Shown piece after piece: positions 39,977 through 47,651 of a DNA stretch of 47,651 nucleotides; the first letter of the stretch is position 1; each line of letters begins with the position of its first letter. Below the pieces are notes generated by a model. The model searched no databases and was not told where the DNA came from. It saw only the letters and a program-made list of their open reading frames with translations. A program made the translations under genes and the position numbers. The DNA lies in contig CALJCO010000067.1 in the NCBI GenBank assembly GCA_938023905.1, forward strand, positions 1 through 47,651. Reading direction: 5' to 3'. Source of the stretch: an uncultured Collinsella sp. (lineage in GTDB: Bacteria; Actinomycetota; Coriobacteriia; Coriobacteriales; Coriobacteriaceae).

Positions 39977-39998
39977 GGTCAATGTTTCGGCTGCGCTG

Positions 39999-42593
39999 TT
40001 ACTTGTCGGCGGCTGCTTTCTTGGCAGTCGACTTCTTCGCGGTCGTCTTCTTGGCGGCAGTGGCTTTCTTAGCCGTCGTCTTCTTGGCCGCCGTGGTTTT
40101 CTTCGCCGTGCTCGCCTTGGTCGCAGTCTTGCGGCCGCGGGCGGGCTTCTTCTCCTTGGTCGGGCAGTCCATGTTCACGCAGATGCGCCACGGACCGCGC
40201 GCCGTGTTGACCACCACGATGGGAGCGCCGCACTCGGGGCAAGTCTCGCCCGTCGCCTCGAGCTTGCCGCGCGCCGGCAGCGGATAGCTCACGCCGCAGT
40301 CATCGTAGTTGGTGCAACGGATAAAGCGCTTGCCGCTCTTTTCGCTCTTGTGCGCGATCAGGTCGCCATGGCGTCCTGCCTCGGCGCACACCTTGCACTC
40401 GCCCACCTTAAGGTCGGGCTCGTAGTTGGTGGGACACGTCGGGTTCACGCAGATCTCGAAGGCCTTCTGGCGGAACGGCTGACACTTAATGCGCGGCGCA
40501 CCGCACTCGGGGCACACGGCGGCCTCGCCCTCGAGCGGACTCACCTTGACACCGCTCGGCACCGGATAGGTCACATCGCAGTCGGGCCAGCCCATGCAGC
40601 CGATAAAGCTGCCGCGGGTCTTGGCGCTCGTCTTCATAACCAGGTCCTTGCCGCACTTGGGGCAAGCGCCCACGCGTGCATCGGCCGTGACGGCGTCGCT
40701 GATGGCGTCGCCTAGCTCCTGCGTGTGCTTGAGCAGCTCGTCGAGCACGCCGGCCAGCAGCGCGCGCGAGTGCGTCACGACATGCTCTTCGGTGTCCTCG
40801 CCGCGCTCGACGCGGGTCATATCGCCGTCGAGCTCGCTGGTCATATCGGGGCTCGTGATGCGCGGGGCAAATTGCGTCAGCGCGTCGATGATGGCGATGC
40901 CCAGCTGGCTCGGCTCAACGGGGTCGTTTTTGAGATAGCGCACGGCATACAGGCGCTCGATGATGCTCGCACGCGTGGACTTGGTGCCCAGGCCGCGCTT
41001 TTCCATCTCCTGCACGAGCTTGCCCTGGCTGTAGCGCGCGGGCGGCTCGGTCTGCTTGGCCTCGAGCTTAATGTCGAACACGTCGACCGTGTCGCCCTGC
41101 TCCAGCGGCGGCATCTGCTCATCGCGCTTGAGTCCATACGGATACGCCTCGCGGAAACCCGGAGTCACGAGCACGTCGCCCGAAGCCACGAACGGCTCGC
41201 CATTCACATCGAGCTCGAGCTTGGTGTTCTCGATGGTCGCGGGCCCCATGAGCGTTGCCAGGAAGCGACGGGCGATGAGGTCGTAGAGCTTGCGCTGGCC
41301 GCCGTCGAGCGTGGACGGATCGCCCTCGCCCGTGGGATAGATAGGCGGGTGGTCGGTGGTCTCGACCTTGCCGCGCGTGGGCTTCATGGGACCGGCGAGC
41401 ACCTTTTTGCACACGGGCGCCAGCGCCGGGTTGATCTTTGCCAGGTCGCTCACCACGGCGCCCAGATCGAGCGTCGCAGGGTACACGGTGTTGTCGACAC
41501 GCGGATAGCTGATGAGGCCCGCCATGTAGAGGGACTCGGCGATGCGCATCGTACGCGCAGGCGAGATGCCCTCGGCCGCGGCGGCAGCCTGCAGCGAGGT
41601 CGTCGCAAACGGCGTGGGCGGCTGCTGCTTGCGGGAGCGCTTGGTCACCGCGGCGACGGTTGCCGTCGTAGCGCCGTCGACGTGGCCGTACGCCGTCTCG
41701 GCAGCATCTTTATCGGTAAAACGTGCCGTCTTGTGCGCAATCTTAAAGCGGTCATCCTCGGCAGCACCCTGAGCGGCACCCATGCCGCGAATCTGCCAAT
41801 AGTCCTCGGGCACAAACGCCATGCGCTCGCGCTCGCGCTCGACCACCAGGGCAAGCGTCGGCGTCTGCACGCGGCCGGCGGAACGCACGTTGCCAAAGCC
41901 GCCAAACTTGGCGAGCGTCAGGTAGCGCGTGAGCACCGCACCCCAAATGAGGTCGATGTGCTGACGGCTCTCGCCGGCGTCGGCCAGGTTCTGGTCGAGC
42001 GAGACAAGGTTATCGAAGGCCTGCGTGATCTCGGCCTTGGTAAACGAAGAATACTGGGCGCGGGCGACCGGCAAGTCGGGCGCCACCTCGCGCACCTTGT
42101 TGAGGGCGTCCGAACCGATCAGCTCGCCCTCGCGATCGAAGTCCGTGGCGATAATGACGCTGTCGGACTTCTTGGCAAGGTTCTTGAGCGAGCGGATGAG
42201 CTCCTTCTCGGCCGGCAGCTTAATGACGGGCGCCCAGGTGAGGTAAGGCAGGCTCTCGAGCTTCCAGCCCTTGATGGAGATACCATCGGCAAGAAACGGC
42301 TTGCGCTTGGTGTCGTAGGGCGGACGTGCCAGGCCATCGGGCATATCGGCCGGCAGCATCTCGCCGTCCTCGGTGACCGAATACCAGCCCAGCTTTTTAT
42401 CGAACAGCACGCTGTCGCAAAAATCGGGCGCAAGGATGTGACCGGCAAGGCCGATGGTCACGCACTCCTCGCCCTTCCACTCAAAACGGTAGATGGCGGT
42501 GTTGTACACCTTGTCCTTTTTGGGTTTGCCCGTGGACAGACGCTCGGCAATCTGACGCGCGGCGTCGTTTTTCTCTGCGATGATGAGCTTCAA
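39999..42593 (-). CDS. Type IA DNA topoisomerase, archaeal TopA-like, with zinc ribbons and histone-like tail
   Basis: It relaxes DNA by single-strand passage. The 864-residue protein has a TOPRIM domain (MKLIIAEKNDAARQIAE start; DFDREGELIG at 151-160), GESRQHIDLIWGAVLTRYL, GRVQTPTL, the catalytic Tyr363 in ISYPRVDNTVYP and HPPIYPTGEGDPS. Wording such as GLAGHILAPDF and DLIWGAVLTR is that of archaeal TopA rather than the common bacterial enzyme. Four Cys4-type zinc ribbons follow (about residues 640-810; CPKCGKDL, CPECGAP, CKVC, CPECGAPI). The last ~45 residues are Lys/Ala/Thr repeats (AKKTTAAKKTTAKKA), like histone H1 tails. It lies 54 bases downstream of hypB. Confidence 0.88.
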   Translation of the reverse strand: MKLIIAEKNDAARQIAERLSTGKPKKDKVYNTAIYRFEWKGEECVTIGLAGHILAPDFCDSVLFDKKLGWYSVTEDGEMLPADMPDGLARPPYDTKRKPFLADGISIKGWKLESLPYLTWAPVIKLPAEKELIRSLKNLAKKSDSVIIATDFDREGELIGSDALNKVREVAPDLPVARAQYSSFTKAEITQAFDNLVSLDQNLADAGESRQHIDLIWGAVLTRYLTLAKFGGFGNVRSAGRVQTPTLALVVERERERMAFVPEDYWQIRGMGAAQGAAEDDRFKIAHKTARFTDKDAAETAYGHVDGATTATVAAVTKRSRKQQPPTPFATTSLQAAAAAEGISPARTMRIAESLYMAGLISYPRVDNTVYPATLDLGAVVSDLAKINPALAPVCKKVLAGPMKPTRGKVETTDHPPIYPTGEGDPSTLDGGQRKLYDLIARRFLATLMGPATIENTKLELDVNGEPFVASGDVLVTPGFREAYPYGLKRDEQMPPLEQGDTVDVFDIKLEAKQTEPPARYSQGKLVQEMEKRGLGTKSTRASIIERLYAVRYLKNDPVEPSQLGIAIIDALTQFAPRITSPDMTSELDGDMTRVERGEDTEEHVVTHSRALLAGVLDELLKHTQELGDAISDAVTADARVGACPKCGKDLVMKTSAKTRGSFIGCMGWPDCDVTYPVPSGVKVSPLEGEAAVCPECGAPRIKCQPFRQKAFEICVNPTCPTNYEPDLKVGECKVCAEAGRHGDLIAHKSEKSGKRFIRCTNYDDCGVSYPLPARGKLEATGETCPECGAPIVVVNTARGPWRICVNMDCPTKEKKPARGRKTATKASTAKKTTAAKKTTAKKATAAKKTTAKKSTAKKAAADK

Positions 42594-42647
42594 AAGAGGC
42601 TCCTATCTCGTGTCTCTGCGGCTACGCCCGCCCGTATGGCGGCCGAC

Positions 42648-43331
42648 TTACGCCCTTGCTTGCTCAATCTGCCCGATGAGCCAATCGCACCAGGCATCCA
42701 TGCCCTCGCCCTTGCGCGCGCTCACGGCAAACCGCGGCGCCTGCGGATTGAGGTCATCGAGTGTCTTAGTATACCTATCCATGTCAAAATCGAAAGCCGG
42801 AGCCACGTCGACCTTGTTGAGCAGCTGCGCGCCGGCGTGTTGGAAGATGCCCGGGTACTTGATGGGCTTGTCGTCGCCCTCGGGCACCGAGAGAATCATG
42901 ATGGACAGGTTCTCGCCCAGGTCAAAGTCGACCGGGCAGACCAGGTTGCCCACGTTTTCGATAAAGATGACGTCGATGTTCTCCAGACCGACGGCCTGGT
43001 CGAAGGCATCGACGGCCTCCATGATCATGTTGCCCTCGAGGTGGCACAGGCCGCCCGTGTTGATCTGAATGGCGGGCATGCCGGCTTCCTTCATGGTGAT
43101 GGCGTCGACGTCCGAGGCGATATCGCCCTCGATGACAGCACAGCGCAGGCCGGCTTTGTCACGCAGGCGCTCGTTGGTGCCCAGAATCGTGGTGGTCTTG
43201 CCCGAGCCGGGGCTCGACAGCACATTGATCACGTAGGTGTTTGTCTCATTAAATCGCTGACGCAGCTGATCTGCCAGGCGCTCGTTGCGCGACAGAATCG
43301 GCGATGCAATATCAATCGTTTTCTCGGCCAT
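42648..43331 (-). CDS. hypB: Hydrogenase nickel incorporation GTPase HypB
   Basis: HypB uses GTP to deliver nickel to [NiFe] hydrogenase (or urease) precursors with HypA. The 227-residue protein has the P-loop SSPGSGKTT (residues 39-47), VIEGDIASDVDA, the metal Cys/His of TGGLCHLEGN, a switch-type block FIENVGNLVCPVDFDLGE and the G4-like LLNKVDVAP. It lacks the His-rich N-terminal stretch some HypB proteins have. hypA lies 55 bases upstream. No hydrogenase structural gene is in the window. Confidence 0.94.
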   Translation of the reverse strand: MAEKTIDIASPILSRNERLADQLRQRFNETNTYVINVLSSPGSGKTTTILGTNERLRDKAGLRCAVIEGDIASDVDAITMKEAGMPAIQINTGGLCHLEGNMIMEAVDAFDQAVGLENIDVIFIENVGNLVCPVDFDLGENLSIMILSVPEGDDKPIKYPGIFQHAGAQLLNKVDVAPAFDFDMDRYTKTLDDLNPQAPRFAVSARKGEGMDAWCDWLIGQIEQARA

Positions 43332-43386
43332 ACTTAGCGCTCCTTACTTTGGCCCCTTTATACCCCATCACCAGATGGCTAGCGGG

Positions 43387-43743
43387 CTAATCGTCGGGGG
43401 TTTCGATTTCGATACTTGCGATATCGAGCTCGCGGCCGTGCAGTAGGCGCACGTTGGCGCCTCCACAGTGGGGGCAGCGGCAATGGAAGCGGTCGTGCTT
43501 AAAGACCTCGCCGCAGTCCAGGCACTCGCTTTGCGGATGGACTTCCTCCACGGCAAGCTCGCAGCCGCTCGTGAGCGGATCCTCGTCGCGAAACGTCTCC
43601 CACGCAAAGTCGAGCGCCTCGCGCACGACCTCGGTCATATCCCCGATACGCAGCGTTACCAAAACGGCGCGCGAGGCCCCCGCCCCACGCGCCGCGCGAA
43701 TCACTGCATCGAGTATGCCGTTGACAATGCCAACCTCGTGCAT
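43387..43743 (-). CDS. hypA: Hydrogenase nickel chaperone HypA
   Basis: A 118-residue nickel-binding zinc protein. The N-terminal MHE provides nickel ligands (His2). The zinc site is two CxxC motifs (C74-C77 in ECLDCGE and C90-C93 in CPHCGG). It hands Ni(II) to HypB/hydrogenase. It starts 6 bases after the tatC stop, so tatA-tatC-hypA-hypB form a tight unit. Confidence 0.94.
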   Translation of the reverse strand: MHEVGIVNGILDAVIRAARGAGASRAVLVTLRIGDMTEVVREALDFAWETFRDEDPLTSGCELAVEEVHPQSECLDCGEVFKHDRFHCRCPHCGGANVRLLHGRELDIASIEIETPDD

Positions 43744-43749
43744 ACCGAT

Positions 43750-44541
43750 TTACTCCTCGTCGTCCTCGTCGTCCGAGAACAGGTCCAGACGGCTCACAAA
43801 CAAGCCCTCCTTGCCCTCGCGCGCGGTAATGACCACGCGGGCGATGGCGAGCGAGATCTCGTAGAGCGAAAGCAGGGCGCCGTACATAAGGCCCAGGGTG
43901 ACGGGCGAGCCGTCGGGCGTGATCACAGCCGAACCCACGAGCAGGCCTACGTACACGTAACGCCAGGCGCTGCGGAAGGCCGCGTAGGACACGATGTGGA
44001 AAACAGACAGGTAGAAGATGATGAGCGGCAGCTCAAACGCCACACCAAAGCCGATCATAAAGAGCAGCTCCATGTTGATGTAGTCCTCCAGGTTGGGCCA
44101 CGCCGTGGCGACGGCCGAAGTCTCGCCGATGAGCCACTCAAAGCCCGCAGGGATGATGATGAAGTAGCAGAAGATGGCACCCAGGAAGAACAGAACCGTC
44201 GAGGCGAGCACCGTGGGCACAACCCACTTGCGCTCGTTGGGGCGCAGTGCCGGCAGGAAAAATGCCAGGATCTGCCAGATAATCATGGGCGTGCACATGA
44301 CCACGGCCATCTTGATGGCCAGCGAGAAGCGCAGGCCAAAGCCGCCGAGCGTGGTGGTGATGTAGAACTTACCGTCCGGCACAAAGGAGCGGATGGGGTC
44401 TTCCAGGATGTCGAGCACCACGGGCGTGGCGAAATACAGCACGATGGCGGCGGCAAACACCGACACGACCACGATGGTCAGGCGGCGACGGAGCTCTCCC
44501 AAGTGATCGAAGAGCGGCATGCGCGCAGGTCCGATCGGCAT
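43750..44541 (-). CDS. tatC: Sec-independent translocase TatC
   Basis: The core receptor of the twin-arginine export system. It is a 263-residue, six-helix membrane protein. The family start MPLFDHLGELRRRL (from residue 8) with the conserved HLxELRxR block, the conserved Pro-rich LAFFLPALRPNERKW loop, FMIGFGVAFELPLIIFYL and a late SAVITPDGSP turn are all present. The tail is acidic (LFSDDEDDEE). The start codon overlaps the tatA stop (TAATG). An internal ATG seven codons downstream is an alternative start. Confidence 0.95.
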   Translation of the reverse strand: MPIGPARMPLFDHLGELRRRLTIVVVSVFAAAIVLYFATPVVLDILEDPIRSFVPDGKFYITTTLGGFGLRFSLAIKMAVVMCTPMIIWQILAFFLPALRPNERKWVVPTVLASTVLFFLGAIFCYFIIIPAGFEWLIGETSAVATAWPNLEDYINMELLFMIGFGVAFELPLIIFYLSVFHIVSYAAFRSAWRYVYVGLLVGSAVITPDGSPVTLGLMYGALLSLYEISLAIARVVITAREGKEGLFVSRLDLFSDDEDDEE

Positions 44542-45113
44542 TACTCATCGCCTCCCTTCGGGGCATCGGCGGCAACGGTGTCGTCCTCGGCCTCGAGCTC
44601 GCGGGCGAGCTGGTCGACAACGGCCTTGCGCTTGCGGGGACGACGGGCGTAGAGGTCGGCCGTTGTGGGCTCTGCCGGCTCGGGCTCGGACTCCGGCTCT
44701 GCAGCAGGCTCGGGCTCGACGGCGGCAGCAGGCTCTGTACCCTCGGCCTCATCAACAGCGCCTTCGCCCTCAGCAGCACCCTCGCTTGCGGCCTTCTCGG
44801 CAGCAAGACGGGCGCGACGCTCGGCAAAGGTCTCCTTCTTGGCGGGCGCTGCCGTCTCGGCGGCATCCTCGTCCACATCGGAATCGTCGTCGGTCGCAGC
44901 AGTCTTCTTGGGCTTGACCGGGGCCGACGCGGCCTCGCTCACCGGATCGATAATCTCGGACTGAACAACGGCCGTCATCTTTTCCTGCGTCTCGCGGAAC
45001 TGACGGATGGCACGGCCGATCGTGCGGCCCATCTGCGGGAGCTTATCCGGGCCAAACAGCAAAAAGCCGAAGACCACGATGATCGCGAGCTCACCCTCTC
45101 CAATACCAAACAC
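44541..45113 (-). CDS. tatA: TatA/TatB-type translocase subunit
   Basis: A 190-residue TatA/B protein: N-terminal helix (IGEGELAIIVVFGFLLFGPDK, about 4-24), the FGP hinge, then an amphipathic helix (LPQMGRTIGRAIRQFRETQE) and a very long Ala/Glu/Pro-rich tail (EPAAEPESEPEPAEPTT). The tail is longer than is common for TatA. The start is a GTG at 45113 behind TTGGAGG. No second tatA/B gene is visible, so this may be the single bifunctional subunit found in many Gram-positive bacteria. Confidence 0.88.
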   Translation of the reverse strand: MFGIGEGELAIIVVFGFLLFGPDKLPQMGRTIGRAIRQFRETQEKMTAVVQSEIIDPVSEAASAPVKPKKTAATDDDSDVDEDAAETAAPAKKETFAERRARLAAEKAASEGAAEGEGAVDEAEGTEPAAAVEPEPAAEPESEPEPAEPTTADLYARRPRKRKAVVDQLARELEAEDDTVAADAPKGGDE

Positions 45114-45194
45114 ACATACCTCCAAGGCTCGATGTGAGTCGAGCCCGCACCGCGCCATTCGGCCGGAACTCGTCTATTCATTCGGTCAAGTATA

Positions 45195-45222
45195 GCGCCC
45201 GGACGCCAAAACGTCCGAGCGC
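45195..45222. terminator. Hairpin between tatA and the STAS gene
   Basis: GCGCCCGGACG (45195-45205) pairs with CGTCCGAGCGC (45212-45222) with one mismatch. No U-run is seen. It lies after the STAS gene and before tatA (both minus strand), so it could end the STAS transcript or sit in the tat promoter region. Confidence 0.5.
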
Positions 45223-45266
45223 ATCACAAACATATGCCAAACGGCACGCCCTTTTGGGGGCAAAGA

Positions 45267-45581
45267 TTATGCAGCGGTGATCGAAATCTCCTGGTCGACG
45301 CCCAACAGCTGAACCACGCGCATCACCGGGGGCTGCACGTTGACGCAGCTAAAACGCTTACCATGATCAGCTGCGTGGTGTGCGGCGCCCACAAGCACGC
45401 CAATGCCCGTCGAATCGATGTAGCTCACCTGGGCAAAATCGAGCTCAACGGCCTCAGTGGGCTGCTCGAGCGCCAGGTCGATGGCATTGCGCAGGCTATC
45501 GGCGTTAGAGATATCGATCTCACCGGTCACCTTAATGGTGTAGAGCTCTGGCGTGGGGTTGGTGGAAATACCCAAATCCAT
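45267..45581 (-). CDS. STAS-domain protein (anti-sigma factor antagonist type)
   Basis: A 104-residue single STAS domain similar to SpoIIAA/RsbV. It has VTGEIDISNADSLRNAI and the phosphorylatable Ser57 in YIDSTGIGVLVGA. Such proteins bind an anti-sigma kinase when unphosphorylated. No RsbW-type kinase or sigma gene is in the window, so the partner is unknown. Lies just downstream of the aminotransferase on the same strand (66-base gap). Confidence 0.9.
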   Translation of the reverse strand: MDLGISTNPTPELYTIKVTGEIDISNADSLRNAIDLALEQPTEAVELDFAQVSYIDSTGIGVLVGAAHHAADHGKRFSCVNVQPPVMRVVQLLGVDQEISITAA

Positions 45582-45647
45582 GTATACGCTCCTTTACGTA
45601 TCGAAAGTGCGGATAGTACTAGGCGCGGACTTGCGGGGCCCTACGCG

Positions 45648-46952
45648 TTAGGCGCGCTCGGCACGCGCAAGCTCGGCAGCGACGAGCTTGACAGCCAGCA
45701 CCAGCACATCGAGCGCAGCCTCCAGGTCCTCGACCGTGGGATAGCTCGGCGCGATGCGGATGTTGGTGTCGCGCGGATCCTTGCCATAAGGCCAGGTGGC
45801 ACCAGCCGGCGTGAGCTTGACGCCCAGGTCGGCACAAAGCGCGGCGACCTTCTGGGCCGAGCCCTCGGGGCCATCGAAACTCACAAAGTAGCCGCCATGG
45901 GGATGAGTCCAAGTGGCGCAACCCGTGTTACCCAAGCCCTCGGTGAGTTTACGCTCAACGGCCTCAAAGCGCGGGCGCAGGAACTCGGCATGCTTTTTCA
46001 TGTGCTCCTTGACCGCCTCGATGGTGGGAAGGAAACGCACGTGACGCAGCTGGTTGAGCTTATCGGCGCTAATAAGACCGGCCTTCAGGCGCTTGGAGAA
46101 CTCGGCGATGACCGCGGGGCTCGCACCGATAAAGCCGATGCCGGCGCCCGGGAAGGTGATCTTGGACGTCGAGGCAAAGGCCACCACGCGATCCTCGGTG
46201 CCCGCCGCGCGAGCGAGGTCAAAGATATTTGCGAGCTCGTCGGTCTCGTCGTACAGGTCGTGCACGCAGTAAGCGTTGTCCCAGAAGATGCGGAAATCGG
46301 GCGCGGCCGTGGGCATCTCGACCAAGCGGCGCACAGTGTCCTCGCTAAAGGTGATGCCCGTGGGGTTGGAATACTTGGGCACGCACCAGATACCCTTGAT
46401 GGAATCGTCGGCGGCAACCAGGCGCTCGATCTCGTCCATGTCGGGGCCGTTGTCGGTCATCGCGACGGGGACGTTCTCGATGCCCAGATCGGCGGTGATG
46501 CCAAAGTGGCGATCGTAGCCGGGAACAGGGCACAGGAACTTGACCTTCTTGCCGTCGTGCGCTGCCTCGTAAGCCTCCCAAGGGTCGCTGCCGCACGAGC
46601 CGCAACGCCAGAACATACCGGCGATATCGTGCTCGATCAGCAGGCTCGATGAGCCCAGTACGAGCGTCTGCTCGGCAGGACAACCCAGGAACTCCCCCGC
46701 CAGCTTGCGTGCCGAGGGAATGCCCTCAAAGCAGCCGTAGTTGGAGCAGTCGACGTTGCCGTCATGCAGATCGGCATCGGCATTGAGGATATCGAGCATG
46801 GGTCGAGAGATGTCCACCTGGGAGGGCGACGGCTTGCCGCGGGCCATGTCGAGCGCCAGGCCCTTGGCCTTGACCTCGGCGACCTCGGCTTTGAGCGCCT
46901 CGATGGCGGCATCGAGTTCGGTGGTTTCCATCTTCTGGTAGATCGTCTGCAT
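45648..46952 (-). CDS. PLP-dependent aminotransferase, AspT (Asp_aminotransf) type
   Basis: A 434-residue fold type I enzyme. The N-terminal LALDMARGKPSPSQVDISRPML and DCSNYGCFEGIPSARKLAGEFLG blocks, PVPGYDRHF, CVPKYSNPTGITFSEDTVRRL, the Asp in FWDNAYCVHDLY and the PLP Lys in FASTSKITFPGAGIGF identify the Asp_aminotransf subgroup found in Actinobacteria (AspT of Corynebacterium). It probably transaminates aspartate with 2-oxoglutarate; other dicarboxylic substrates are possible. No SD stronger than GAAAGG is seen before the start. Confidence 0.9.
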   Translation of the reverse strand: MQTIYQKMETTELDAAIEALKAEVAEVKAKGLALDMARGKPSPSQVDISRPMLDILNADADLHDGNVDCSNYGCFEGIPSARKLAGEFLGCPAEQTLVLGSSSLLIEHDIAGMFWRCGSCGSDPWEAYEAAHDGKKVKFLCPVPGYDRHFGITADLGIENVPVAMTDNGPDMDEIERLVAADDSIKGIWCVPKYSNPTGITFSEDTVRRLVEMPTAAPDFRIFWDNAYCVHDLYDETDELANIFDLARAAGTEDRVVAFASTSKITFPGAGIGFIGASPAVIAEFSKRLKAGLISADKLNQLRHVRFLPTIEAVKEHMKKHAEFLRPRFEAVERKLTEGLGNTGCATWTHPHGGYFVSFDGPEGSAQKVAALCADLGVKLTPAGATWPYGKDPRDTNIRIAPSYPTVEDLEAALDVLVLAVKLVAAELARAERA

Positions 46953-47102
46953 GGGGTGCGACCTTTCGCGAAGCGGTACGTTGCAGTTCGTCTAAGTATA
47001 GACCGCCATCGTCGCAACGTTATGAAGCCGTGATAGATTAAGTTCATCGCAATCAATTACGAATCGCCGCGCATGCCGGCGTGGGGCGCCCAAGGAGGCA
47101 CT

Positions 47103-47357
47103 ATGGAGTACGGATCGTTTCAGGCCGAGGAATTCGGCGACTTGCAGCGCCTGGTCGACGGACTGTTTTACGACCGCCACACCATCGACCGCCTGGATCT
47201 GATCGTACAGGCCGAAATCTTGGACCTGGCGCCCGACCTCATGGAAATCGTGAACCTTTTGCCGCCCGGCTACTACGACCGCCAGTCACTTTGCGACCAG
47301 CTCAACTCCGCCTTGGCCGCCCACGGCTGGGGCGCCGTCTACGGCACCGTGGAATAA
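47103..47357 (+). CDS. Small acidic protein of unknown function
   Basis: An 84-residue cytoplasmic protein, Leu/Asp/Glu-rich and predicted helical (FGDLQRLVDGLFYDRHTIDR, then LDLIVQAEILDLAPDLMEIVNLLPPGYYD). AAGGAGG just before ATG at 47103 sets the start; an in-frame ATG ten codons earlier has none. It is divergent from the aminotransferase. I do not recognise the family. It is a good candidate for a Coriobacteriia-specific protein. Confidence 0.75.
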   Translation: MEYGSFQAEEFGDLQRLVDGLFYDRHTIDRLDLIVQAEILDLAPDLMEIVNLLPPGYYDRQSLCDQLNSALAAHGWGAVYGTVE

Positions 47358-47415
47358 GCCTCGAGGCCGGCATTTGGCCCGTTTCCCGACCCTGGCGAGG
47401 CTTGTTTTAGGGCTT

Positions 47416-47462
47416 GTGGCCAAAAAAGGGCAAATATGAGTACTGTCACCTTTTTAGTAGCA
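47416..47462. repeat. Family B arm, copy 2 (partner arm not seen)
   Basis: TGGCCAAAAAAGGGCAAATA followed by TGAGTACTGTCACC matches the left arm of 32869-32915 almost base for base. The complementary right arm is not found in the remaining 189 bases, so it either lies beyond the window or is missing. A hairpin (47603-47625) follows. Confidence 0.8.
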
Positions 47463-47602
47463 GCGTTTCTTGGTCGAAATCGGCAAAACTCGACTTGAAA
47501 CTCCCTAATCACCGTCAGCTAGCGCCAAATTGGAAGTCGATGGTCACTCATTAACGTACAGTTCTTATAACTTTGTTCATTATTTTCCGCACCTAAAATC
47601 AG

Positions 47603-47625
47603 AACCACCCTTAAAAAGGGTGGTT
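47603..47625. terminator. Terminator-like hairpin
   Basis: AACCACCCTT (47603-47612) pairs perfectly with AAGGGTGGTT (47616-47625) around a 3-base loop, followed by TGCTCTT. It could serve a gene beyond the window on either strand. Confidence 0.55.
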
Positions 47626-47651
47626 TGCTCTTAGGGTATAACCCACGGGCC

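Overview
The window looks like chromosomal DNA of a gut Coriobacteriia, most likely Collinsella or a close relative. The DNA is GC-rich with strong GC-ending codon bias. The genes include long HPF, RicT, Tmk-HolB, Tat and an AspT-type aminotransferase, alongside streptococcal-style lactose and mannose-family PTS genes. I saw no transposase, integrase, prophage gene or CRISPR array. The genus is an inference from gene content and style, not from a marker gene.

Region 1 (about 0.35-15.6 kb) is a lactose/galactose locus of the tagatose-6-phosphate type. It holds lacB-lacA, an uncharacterised membrane protein, lacF (EIIA), a LacI-family repressor divergent from lacE (EIICB) and lacG, a DeoR/LacR-type regulator, aldose epimerases (galM and a lacX-like gene) and lacC. 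lacD (tagatose-1,6-bisphosphate aldolase) is absent. Embedded are an orphan EIIB whose phosphorylatable His is Tyr, tRNA-Thr(CGT), two orphan ORFs with different codon style, a YhcH-family gene and a 3' remnant of nagA.

Region 2 (15.7-23.5 kb) is an amino-sugar locus: a flavodoxin-like gene, nagA, agaS, a GntR/UTRA regulator and a mannose-family PTS operon (EIIA-YajC-EIIB-EIIC-EIID). It fits uptake of N-acetylgalactosamine or a related amino sugar, deacetylation by NagA and deamination/isomerisation by AgaS to tagatose-6-phosphate. That is the substrate of LacC, so the two loci share a pathway. An identical 13-bp operator core lies before agaS and before the PTS operon.

Region 3 (23.8-32.4 kb) holds a DUF2975 membrane protein with its XRE regulator, a SurA-like membrane-anchored protein, an operon of a beta-hydroxyacid dehydrogenase with a His/Cys-rich tail, a small membrane protein, a HEAT-repeat protein and isocitrate dehydrogenase, then DegV, long HPF and a solute-binding lipoprotein.

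Region 4 (33.1-47.4 kb) is mostly housekeeping: an AbiEi/DUF559-like protein, comF, tmk-holB-ricT, a zinc-ribbon membrane protein, an archaeal-style topoisomerase I with a histone-like tail, tatA-tatC-hypA-hypB, a STAS protein, an AspT-type aminotransferase and a small unknown protein.

The least explained material is intergenic. At least five families of long near-perfect inverted repeats occur only between genes. One 154-155 bp family occurs twice with conserved internal spacing. Together with the Tyr-substituted EIIB, the His/Cys tail and the archaeal-type topoisomerase, these are the best candidates for something new.
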